Of a stretch of 64,000 nucleotides of DNA, positions 10,562 to 18,184 are shown piece after piece. Below the pieces are notes generated by a model that saw only the letters and a program-made list of their open reading frames with translations, ran no database searches and was not told where the DNA came from. Source of the DNA: Bartonella harrusi (GTDB lineage: Bacteria; Pseudomonadota; Alphaproteobacteria; Rhizobiales; Rhizobiaceae); contig NZ_CP101114.1 of NCBI RefSeq assembly GCF_024297065.1, positions 1,764,501 through 1,828,500 of the forward strand, in the 5' to 3' direction. Numbering within the stretch: the first letter of the stretch is position 1; every line of letters starts with the position of its first letter. The position numbers were made by a program, and so were the translations under genes.

Positions 10562-10744
10562 CGGTATTTTCCCTTTTTCCCTTTGTGTTTCCCCTTCCAA
10601 AGGTTTTACCCCCGAAAAGTTATTTTGTTATCATTTAGAATGGCATCGACGGCTTTAGGACGAATCCTAAACCTAAAAGAATCCATAAACTCTAAAACGA
10701 ATCATTGTGGAATTTGGTTGCACAGGAGCTATAGAAGACATTTT

Positions 10745-10888
10745 TTAATTTTCTGTTTGTGCTCTTTTTCGACTCTGCTCTTTTCGGCGTTTTAAGTTTT
10801 GACGCAATTGTTGAGCCAGTCTTTCTTGGCGCCGTCTTTCTTTTTCATCTTTGTGGTTAAATTTTTGTTGTTCTTGTGTCATGATCAT
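10745..10888 (-). CDS. Small basic conserved protein
   Basis: Encodes 47 residues, strongly charged, with the helix HKDEKERRRQERLAQQLRQN and RRKEQSRKRAQ. Short Arg-rich proteins of this kind lie beside murA in Rhizobiales; the function is unknown to me. The ATG at 10888 has an AAAGG box 8 bases upstream; a second ATG lies two codons in. It is about 180 bases upstream of murA on the same strand and may share its transcript. Confidence 0.65.
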   Translation of the reverse strand: MIMTQEQQKFNHKDEKERRRQERLAQQLRQNLKRRKEQSRKRAQTEN

Positions 10889-11056
10889 TACGCAACCTTT
10901 TGTGAGCTTTTTAAAACAACTCACGGCTTTTTTTATAAGAGATCCTTTTTTATAAGAAATCCATGTCATGACACAAGAGGGATATTCTTTCAAGAACGCA
11001 GAAATGTTCTCTTGCCTATTTTATAACAATATGGCACAAGACAGCGATTGCAAAGA

Positions 11057-11131
<75 letters not shown>

Positions 11132-11282
11132 TTCCAGACAATATTTTACACTGTTATATTCATCACACTGTTATATTCACAACACGCCACACAATGATAC
11201 ACCCTCAAGGTGTCGTCTACCAGCAGCACATTTTCACAGTCTCTTAACGATATCATCAGAACTTTTCCACAGCACTCTCCTC

Positions 11283-12690
11283 CCCCTCACTCATCATCCG
11301 GCATCCCCTCACACATGCCGCGTCGCCCTCCCAAGCCAACACCCCTCAAGCCAACACCCCCCAAGCCAACACCCCCACACATACCCCAAAGCCCCCGCAT
11401 ATCCGTCCCCCTTCCCATCGTGCAAACACCGCACCCCTTTTTCCAACAACAGAGGATATTTTTCAGCACCTTCTCCCCCCCCCCACGAACATACATATCT
11501 TAGCCCCCAACACTTCCCCCTCACGCACCCGTTATCCGGCATCCACCCAAGTAAACACCCCATGTAAGCACCCCCTATGCACACTTCATGCGAATATCCC
11601 CTCACACATGCCGCGTCGCCCTCCAAGCCAACACCCCCCAAGCCAACACCTCATGCAGACACCCCCACACATACCCCAAAGCCCCCGCATATCCGTCCCC
11701 CTTCCCATCGTGCAAACACCGCACCCCTTTTTCCAACAACAGAGGATATTTTTCAGCACCTTCTCCCCCCCCCCCACGAACATACATATCTTAGCCCCCA
11801 ACACTTCCCCCTCACGCACCCGTTATCCGGCATCCACCCAAGTAAACACCCCATGTAAGCACCCCCTATGCACACTTCATGCGAATATCCCCTCACACAT
11901 GCCGCGTCGCCCTCCCAAGCCAACACCCCCAAAGTAAACACCCCCAAAGTAAACACCTCATGCAGACACCCCCACACATACCCCAAAGCCCCCGCATATC
12001 CGTCCCCCTTCCCATCGTGCAAACACCGCACCCCTTTTTCCAACAACAGAGGATATTTTTCAGCACCTTCTCCCCCCCCACGAACATACATATCTTAGCC
12101 CCCAACACTTCCCCCTCACTCACCCGTTATCCGGCATCCCCTCACACATGCCGCGTCGCCCTCCCAAGCCAACACCCCCAAAGTAAACACCCCCAAAGTA
12201 AACACCCCCAAAGTAAACACCTCATGCAGACACCCCCACACATACCCCAAAGCCCCCGCATATCCGTCCCCCTTCCCATCGTGCAAACACCGCACCCCTT
12301 TTTCCAACAACAGAGGATATTTTTCAGCACCTTCTCCCCCCCCCACGAACATACATATCTTAGCCCCCAACACTTCCCCCTCACGCACCCGTTATCCGGC
12401 ATCCACCCAAGTAAACACCCCATGTAAGCACCCCCTATGCACACTTCATGCGAATATCCCCTCACACATGCCGCGTCGCCCTCCCAAGCCAACACCCCCA
12501 AAGTAAACACCTCATGCAGACACCCCCACACATACCCCAAAGCCCCGGCATATCCGTCCCCCTTCCATCGTGCAAACACCGCACCCCTTTTTCCAACAAC
12601 AGAGGATATTTTTCAGCACCTTCTCCCCCCACGAACATACATATCTTAGCCCCCAACACTTCCCCCTCACGCACCCGTTATCCGGCACTT
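11283..12690. repeat. C-rich tandem repeat, about 245-320 bp, 5 copies
   Basis: Five units built from CTCACACATGCCGCGTCGCC, short AAGCCAACACCCC / AAAGTAAACACCCC subrepeats whose number varies, ACATACCCCAAAGCCCCCGC, CCCCTTTTTCCAACAACAGA and ACGAACATACATATCTTAGC. Lengths differ by the number of subrepeats and by the presence of a TCCACCCAAGTAAACACC segment. The minus strand is also largely open, with cysteine- and glycine-rich translations, but frames shift between units. Same family as at 7.8 and 13.5 kb. Confidence 0.92.
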
Positions 12691-12740
12691 GTGCGCATTT
12701 TTCGTAAACGCATCTCTGTTATATACTTTTTTCTCACACC

Positions 12741-13391
12741 TCACTTGAGGACATATTGCCTTTTCATATCAAGCATTGTCTCAGTAGACTTAATTTTCTG
12801 TACCATAATCTGTAATTCCTCATTAAAACGGCTAATTTCACTTTCCAGTTTTCGAATATAAGCTTCATCACGATAGGCCCGTTTAATCAAAGGCGGCATA
12901 TCCGGCCAATAGAGCATTAAATCCACCCATTCACGTTGAGCAATCCACAATCCTCCCTGACATTGCGCTTTATGCTCTGGTGGAAAAGTCTTTTGGTAAA
13001 AATGAGGAATGAGAATTTCTGGTTTTTTTGTTTTAATTTCCAACAATCCTTCTTTGCCAACGAAAGCATCAGGAGAAAAACCTTTCATCCTATCATCAGC
13101 AAGCACAAACCCAACACATTGAGGCTGCGTATTTGTGAGTGTACCATAAAGCTTGCGTGCCGTTGGTTCCAATTCTGTTCCACGTCGCATAGAAAGTGTT
13201 GTTCCCTCATCGACAGTTTTTCCAGTAATTCTTTCTCCAGCGAGTTTCATCATAACAGCATGATATCTTGAAGTTTTCTGCCCCTGTTTTTTTCGTGCCA
13301 TCACCATTTCAAACAAAGAGGCGGTAATCAAACCATTACGCGCTTGCAACCATTGTTCTGTTCCCTGAAGACAATCGATAACTATTGACAT
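12741..13391 (-). CDS. YqaJ/lambda-exonuclease-family phage nuclease
   Basis: A 216-residue protein of the YqaJ viral recombinase fold (PD-(D/E)XK). Such enzymes chew one strand of dsDNA to create 3' tails for phage single-strand annealing. Visible: EQWLQARNGLITAS near the start (helix binding DNA ends), GFSPDAF (catalytic Asp) and LLEIKTKKP (the E-x-K pair), then a Gln/Gly segment HKAQCQGGLWIAQREW typical of the family. The ATG at 13391 follows AAGGGGGTGTTT, a strong ribosome binding site. It stands between two C-rich repeat arrays and no partner annealing protein is visible. It is probably part of the prophage. Confidence 0.85.
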   Translation of the reverse strand: MSIVIDCLQGTEQWLQARNGLITASLFEMVMARKKQGQKTSRYHAVMMKLAGERITGKTVDEGTTLSMRRGTELEPTARKLYGTLTNTQPQCVGFVLADDRMKGFSPDAFVGKEGLLEIKTKKPEILIPHFYQKTFPPEHKAQCQGGLWIAQREWVDLMLYWPDMPPLIKRAYRDEAYIRKLESEISRFNEELQIMVQKIKSTETMLDMKRQYVLK

Positions 13392-13483
13392 AAACACCCC
13401 CTTTTTTAGACCTTGTCTTTAAGGCACTTTTTATTTCAGCACCTTGACTCCTTCTTAAAAACATCCGCTTTTGAAAAGCATAT

Positions 13484-14140
13484 TTTTGCCACACACCTTC
13501 CCCCAACGCCCTTTCCTCCTCTCAAACGTCGTCCATACCCCTCATTCGGTGTTCTCCCCCCATGAACATCCTATACAAACACCCCCACAAAGCCCCCAAA
13601 GCTCCCAAAGCCCCGGCATATCCGTCCCCCTCTCATCGTGCGAATACAACGCCCCTTTTTCCAAAAACTGCGGATGTTGTTAAGCACCGTTCCAGCACCC
13701 AAGAACACATATATCTTAGCTCCAAACACTTCCTCCTCACGCCACCCTCACTTACCCACCATCTAACACCTCCCCTCATAGACGTAGCCCCCGTGTGCAT
13801 AGCAAAAAGCCTCCTAAAACCCCCACCCATGCCTCACCGCAGATCCCCTCACTTCACATGTGTCTCCCACATGCTGCTTTCCCGCTTAGCCATACTCCAA
13901 CCGCCCTTTCCTCCTCTCAAACGTCGTCCATACCCCTCACACACCTCTCATCCAGTGTCCCCCAGCCCCTCGCGCATACCCCTGATCTGCCCCCTCACAG
14001 ATGCTTCCCCCATGAACATCCTATGCAGACACCCCCACGCAGATCCCAAAGCCCCCGCATGTCCGTCCCACCTTCCCCATGCAAACACCACGCGCATACG
14101 CAAAAGCCCCTCATATCCCCCCGCTCCTACAAGGTCTTCT
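13484..14140. repeat. C-rich repeat, third locus (about 1.7 divergent units)
   Basis: Contains ACCCCCACAAAGCCCCCAAA, CCCCTTTTTCCAAAAACTGC, GTTAAGCACCGTTCCAGC and CCTCACCGCAGATCCCC, clearly related to the array at 7.8 kb. Ends in CGTGCTGTTGCAC / CGTGCTATCGCAC short repeats around 14150-14205. Confidence 0.85.
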
Positions 14141-14196
14141 CTTACGCATGCTGTCGCACCATTTTCATTCGTGCTGTTGCACAATTTTTATTCGTG

Positions 14197-14385
14197 CTAT
14201 CGCACGATGGAAAAATCATCTCGTTGGTATTTTTCTGCTAAATTTTTCGCAAAACACTCGGCAGCCTTTCTTGAAATGAAGGGGATTGCATGACGTTTTT
14301 GAGGTTCGAGTCTGATTGTATTTTGGCTCTTTCCAGCATAGTAAAGTGGAAATCCCTGATAAACAGTCTGAAGATAATTTGCCAT
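14197..14385 (-). CDS. Small prophage protein, unknown function
   Basis: Encodes 62 residues beginning MANYLQTVYQGFPLYYAG and ending in a charged helix AAECFAKNLAEKYQRDD. A GGTGG box precedes the ATG at 14385 by 8 bases. It follows the next gene by only 5 bases and is probably translated from the same mRNA. I do not recognise the family. Confidence 0.55.
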   Translation of the reverse strand: MANYLQTVYQGFPLYYAGKSQNTIRLEPQKRHAIPFISRKAAECFAKNLAEKYQRDDFSIVR

Positions 14386-14390
14386 GATTT

Positions 14391-14780
14391 TTACCACCAG
14401 TAATCGTTCAAAACATCACAGGGACGCAAACGATGCTGTTTTTCGTAGGAACCATAGTAGTGATCTTCATAATCGCGCGCGACTTTTTCATCTAACCAGA
14501 CATGGTAAGCATCACTATTCAGGATAAAAGGCTGAAGTTGGCTATTTTGTTCGTCAATTTCATAATTTGCGACATAGGCATCAGCGAGTTGTTCCGTTAC
14601 ATCTTCGGCATGAAGAGTGGTAAGATCGAGGCGCAAGATTCTTTGCACAGTTTCATGTTCTTCAATAAGTTCGAGTATTTCTTCGCTCTGTTCGATCGGT
14701 CCCCCATAGGCATCGCCCTTTTCATCCTCACAAAGAATGACAATGATTTCATCCTCTTTAACGAATGGAATATTTTTCAT
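14391..14780 (-). CDS. Acidic prophage protein, unknown function
   Basis: A 129-residue, strongly acidic protein (many Asp and Glu) with no membrane segment or known motif that I can see. Two adjacent ATG codons (14783, 14780) follow a GGGGGG ribosome binding site; the second has better spacing. Its promoter region holds two operator-like palindromes (14852-14899), so it is probably an early phage gene under repressor control. Acidity alone would fit a DNA mimic or inhibitor, but nothing in the sequence shows it. Confidence 0.6.
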   Translation of the reverse strand: MKNIPFVKEDEIIVILCEDEKGDAYGGPIEQSEEILELIEEHETVQRILRLDLTTLHAEDVTEQLADAYVANYEIDEQNSQLQPFILNSDAYHVWLDEKVARDYEDHYYGSYEKQHRLRPCDVLNDYWW

Positions 14781-14851
14781 CATTTCCCCCCTTTCGATAG
14801 TTGATAAAGCACAGCTTTGTCTTGACAAGGCTGAATATAGCATTACCCTTA

Positions 14852-14899
14852 TATCCTCTATGGGGGATAAGTCAATTGTTTTATCCTCAATAAAAGATA
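14852..14899. promoter_or_regulatory. Two phage operators TATCC-N8-(G/A)GATA
   Basis: TATCC-N8-GGATA at 14852-14869 and TATCC-N8-AGATA at 14882-14899, both continuing as TATCCTC. The same architecture recurs at 15474-15491 upstream of the repressor gene. Identical arm spacing at three sites around a divergent control region points to binding of the Xre-type repressor encoded at 15094-15411. Confidence 0.6.
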
Positions 14900-14925
14900 A
14901 TATTTTGAGTCTTTATGACGTATGA

Positions 14926-14985
14926 AGAACATCTGTGAACAAAACCCTGTCCTCTTTTGTTCACTTAGTACCCTTAAGATGTTCT
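14926..14985. promoter_or_regulatory. Nested inverted repeats
   Basis: Outer arms AGAACATCT (14926-14934) and AGATGTTCT (14977-14985) enclose inner arms GTGAACAAAA (14935-14944) and TTTTGTTCAC (14955-14964); all pair perfectly. They could form a cruciform or hairpin, or be paired operators with GAACA/TGTTC half-sites. Confidence 0.55.
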
Positions 14986-14995
14986 CTATTTGTTC
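14981..14995 (+). promoter_or_regulatory. LexA (SOS) box GTTC-N7-GTTC
   Basis: GTTCTCTATTTGTTC matches the alphaproteobacterial LexA recognition sequence GTTC-N7-GTTC exactly. It lies 38 bases before the ATG of the small gene at 15033, suggesting SOS-linked expression of the prophage control region. Confidence 0.5.
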
Positions 14996-15032
14996 TTACT
15001 TAACGCAACTACCAACAGACAGGAGAGCGAAA

Positions 15033-15173
15033 ATGAGTGATTTAAAATTGATAGAATACTGGAGCACTCTTGACACAAAGACACAAAAAGAACTTATTCT
15101 GATACTTCGGCAGTTGGTCGCCGCAAAAGAGTTAAGATTGCCTTCCTCTCCTCAGGAGAGAGTTTTGAAATGA
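15033..15173 (+). CDS. Small phage control-region protein
   Basis: Encodes 46 residues starting MSDLKLIEYWSTLDTKTQ, predicted mostly helical. An AGGAGA ribosome binding site lies 7 bases before the ATG at 15033. It runs into the repressor gene on the other strand, overlapping its last 80 bases. Position, size and the LexA box upstream suggest an anti-repressor or Cro-like role, but there is no helix-turn-helix motif, so that is inference only. Confidence 0.5.
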   Translation: MSDLKLIEYWSTLDTKTQKELILILRQLVAAKELRLPSSPQERVLK

Positions 15174-15411
15174 GCTCGATAAATTCTTTATCTTCGGGAC
15201 TGACACTCTGACCATAAAGAATATAATTCATACTGATATTAATTTCGTTGCAAATGCGCGAAAGGGATTCAATTGTTGGTTCTTTTCCTTCAGAGAGAAT
15301 AGAATGAAGGTACCCAGCACCTTTACCAGCTGCGAGGGAGACAGATCTTTTTGACCGGCCACTTCTTTCAAGAGCAGCACCTAATCTTTGACGCCAACCA
15401 TCGATATTCAT
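15094..15411 (-). CDS. Xre-family phage repressor
   Basis: A 105-residue DNA-binding protein. The N-terminal half is a helix-turn-helix of the Cro/C1 type (RLGAALERSGRSKRSVSLAA, then GAGYLHSILSEGKEPTIESL). The C-terminal half is a charged helix (LSPEERKAILTLLRR) that may mediate dimerisation; no LexA-type peptidase domain is present. One operator-like palindrome (15474-15491) lies 63 bases upstream of its start, consistent with autoregulation, and two more lie beyond the divergent small gene. Probably keeps the early prophage genes silent. Confidence 0.8.
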   Translation of the reverse strand: MNIDGWRQRLGAALERSGRSKRSVSLAAGKGAGYLHSILSEGKEPTIESLSRICNEINISMNYILYGQSVSPEDKEFIELISKLSPEERKAILTLLRRPTAEVSE

Positions 15412-15473
15412 AGTTTCACCATATAGCGCGTCTTGTTAAAAAAACACGTCCTTTTTGTAAAACGGGCTTGCAT

Positions 15474-15491
15474 TATCCTCTAAAAAGGATA
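15474..15491. promoter_or_regulatory. Third phage operator TATCC-N8-GGATA
   Basis: TATCCTCTAAAAAGGATA, upstream of the repressor gene, with the same arms and spacing as the site at 14852-14869. Confidence 0.6.
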
Positions 15492-15879
15492 GAATTAAGA
15501 AAACAAATTTATTTTTTTGAGGGGGGAAACAAACATTCATATGCGAATCAAGAGAACATTTCACCATAGCAAAGGAAGCAAAAAGGCGTTTCCCAAAAGC
15601 GCTGAGAGAGCTTACGCATTTAAAAATCTTTTTACTCTTTATCTTTGCCATCTGCGCATCTCAAACGATAAGGCGGCATGCATCTAAGCACAGCAAATGA
15701 CTGTTATACTTCATAAAGCAACACCTAAAGAGTCATCATTTAACAAACAGACCGAAAAAATCAAAACACTTACATGTTAAAGCGTAAAAACTTTAATCGA
15801 ATGCAAAAAAACACATAAAAACGCTTTTTGCGTTTCTATGATCAATAAAACACATAAACAGAAGAGGGTAGATTGCAGC

Positions 15880-17034
15880 ATGAGACACGCCGATCATCAA
15901 GAAACTTCCCACTATGAATCATCTACCCTTCCTTATGTTTGTTGGTATCAGAATGATTTTCTAGGGGGAGTGCGTGGAATGCGCGCACACGAGATTGGAA
16001 TTTATACAATTCTTCTCAATGAAATGTATGCACGCGGTCGTCCTCTAGACTTATCAGTAGAACGTTTAGCGCGTCTTTGCGGTTGTGACAAGCGAACTTT
16101 TGTGAATGTTTTAGAAATGCTGATTCAAGAGGGTAAGATTTTAAATTTACCCCATGGCTTATGGAATAAACGTTGTGAAAATATCTTTCAAGAGCGCGTA
16201 AAATTGCTTGAACAGAAATCCTTTGCGGGACGTTCTTCAGCGAAAAAACGCAAACAAATCAACGCAGAGTTTCAACAACTGCTCAACGAGAGGGCAAGAG
16301 ATGATGAACAAAACTCAAAATCTCAGAAGGAAGAAGAAAAGGAAACACCTCACGGTGTTTCAGAAAAGAAATTGTTTTTGATTGAATTGAAAGAAGGAAA
16401 AGAGAAGACCACTGAGGAAGAGAAGCCTTGTTTTTCCCCCTCACTGTGTAAAGATTCACCCTCCACATCCAGCAAACACTCTCTCACTTCTTCCCCATCA
16501 TCCTCTTGCCAAAAGACAAAGGACACCACCCATTTTAGCGATGAAAAAGATACTTTTCCCTCCTCTGATGGAGCGGCAGAAAAACCTACTTTTTCTTGTG
16601 CAAAGACAACAAAGTCCCTCTCCTCAGCCTCTGTCTCCTCTCTCACAACAAACGCCCCTCACACGGTCAGCAAAACGCAAAACCGCACAACGACCGCAAA
16701 AGGGGAAAAAAACAAAGGATCAACGACGAAGGGACACCGTCTTCCTACCGATTGGCAAGCAGACATTGGTGCCGCGATTTCAGAAGGTTTAAGTGAAGAG
16801 CAAGCCCGTTGGCAAGAAAAGAAATTTCGCGATTATTGGCATGCCAAAAGCGGCAAAGAAGCGCTTAAAGTGGATTGGCAAGCGACATGGCGCAATTGGT
16901 TTCGCCGAGAGATTGAACGGATAAAAGAACATCAAGAAAAACTTGCCATTTTTATCCCCCACTCCCCCTCACAGCAGCATGACAGCAACAATGATGCTCT
17001 TTACCGCTCTCTTATCAACTACCAAAAACCTTAA
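15880..17034 (+). CDS. DUF1376-type phage replication protein
   Basis: A 384-residue protein from the ATG at 15880 (an in-frame ATG at 15838 has no ribosome binding site). Residues about 15-110 match the DUF1376 pattern: YVCWYQNDFLGGVRGMRAHE, then IYTILLNEMYARG and a winged-helix-like part with LARLCGCDKRTFVNVLEML. The middle is a long Ser/Thr/Lys-rich, probably disordered linker. The C-terminal WQAD...KFRDYWHAKSG...DWQATWRNWFRR block is common in phage replisome organisers. It precedes the primase-helicase, as expected for a replication-initiation partner acting in the cytoplasm. Confidence 0.8.
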   Translation: MRHADHQETSHYESSTLPYVCWYQNDFLGGVRGMRAHEIGIYTILLNEMYARGRPLDLSVERLARLCGCDKRTFVNVLEMLIQEGKILNLPHGLWNKRCENIFQERVKLLEQKSFAGRSSAKKRKQINAEFQQLLNERARDDEQNSKSQKEEEKETPHGVSEKKLFLIELKEGKEKTTEEEKPCFSPSLCKDSPSTSSKHSLTSSPSSSCQKTKDTTHFSDEKDTFPSSDGAAEKPTFSCAKTTKSLSSASVSSLTTNAPHTVSKTQNRTTTAKGEKNKGSTTKGHRLPTDWQADIGAAISEGLSEEQARWQEKKFRDYWHAKSGKEALKVDWQATWRNWFRREIERIKEHQEKLAIFIPHSPSQQHDSNNDALYRSLINYQKP

Positions 17035-17041
17035 AACACGA

Positions 17042-17323
17042 ATGAACATGAGCACAATTTTTGAAATCAAACAAAAACTTATCGCACAAGCAGAGACAAT
17101 TGCACAAATGCTTTTGCCAAAAGGAAAAAGACGTGGCAATGATTGGATTGTAGGAAGCACACGCGGCGAAGCCGGTCAAAGTTTATCGGTGTGCTTAAAC
17201 GGCAATAAAGCCGGTCTTTGGTATGATTTTGCAGAAGGCAAAGGCGGTGACCTTTTAGACCTTTGCTGTGAAGGCAAAGGCACGGACGGCTCTTCCAAAA
17301 AAGCAAAAACGCAACAGCAATGA
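17042..17323 (+). pseudogene. Truncated copy 1 of the primase 5' end
   Basis: Identical in plan to the first 80 residues of the full primase-helicase (MNMSTIFEIKQKLIAQAE ... AGLWYDFAEGKGGDLLDL), then diverges to CCEGKGTDGSSKKAKTQQQ and a TGA stop. A 93-residue product is possible. First of three copies spaced exactly 381 bases apart. Confidence 0.8.
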
Positions 17324-17422
17324 TTGGCAGGCAGACAACACGCACAAAGCATTTCCCCTCACGCACGCATTAAAGCCGCAACAAGGGAAATCCTTCACCA
17401 AAAACGAGCAACAACCACACGA

Positions 17423-17704
17423 ATGAACATGAGCACAATTTTTGAAATCAAACAAAAACTTATCGCACAAGCAGAGACAATTGTACAAATGCTTTTGCCA
17501 AAAGGAAAAAGACGTGGCAATGATTGGATTGTAGGAAGCACAAGCAGTGAAGCCGGTCAAAGTTTATCGGTGTGCTTAAACGGCAATAAAGCGGGATTTT
17601 GGTATGATTTTACAGAAGGCAAAGGCGGTGACCTTTTAGACCTTTGCTGTGAAGGCAAAGGCACGGACGGCTCTTCCAAAAAAGCAAAAACGCAACAGCA
17701 ATGA
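17423..17704 (+). pseudogene. Truncated copy 2 of the primase 5' end
   Basis: As copy 1 but with substitutions (VQMLLPK, GSTSSEAG, AGFWYDFTEG), showing it has diverged since duplication. Same 93-residue frame ending in KTQQQ and TGA. Confidence 0.8.
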
Positions 17705-17803
17705 TTGGCAGGCAGACAACACGCACAAAGCATTTCCCCTCACGCACGCATCAAAGCCGCAACAAGGGAAATCTTTCACCAAAAACGAGCAACAACCACA
17801 CGA

Positions 17804-18085
17804 ATGAACATGAGCACAATTTTTGAAATCAAACAAAAACTTATCGCACAAGCAGAGACAATTGCACAAATGCTTTTGCCAAAAGGAAAAAGACGTGGCA
17901 ATGATTGGATTGTAGGAAGCACAAGCAGTGAAGCCGGTCAAAGTTTATCGGTGTGCTTAAACGGCAATAAAGCCGGTCTTTGGTATGATTTTGCAGAAGG
18001 CAAAGGCGGTGACCTTTTAGACCTTTGCTGTGAAGGCAAAGGCACGGACGGCTCTTCCAAAAAAGCAAAAACGCAACAGCAATGA
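17804..18085 (+). pseudogene. Truncated copy 3 of the primase 5' end
   Basis: As copies 1 and 2, with GSTSSEAG but AGLWYDFAEG, a mosaic of the other two. Ends in TGA at 18083-18085, 99 bases before the ATG of the full gene. Confidence 0.8.
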
Positions 18086-18184
18086 TTGGCAGGCAGACAA
18101 CACGCACAAAGCATTTCCCCTCACGCACGCATTAAAGCCGCAACAAGGGAAATCCTTCACCAAAAACGAGCAACAACCACACGA

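Noticed and set aside
14927..14940. Second LexA box GAAC...GAAC
   Set aside because: The spacing is 6, not 7, so it does not fit the LexA consensus.
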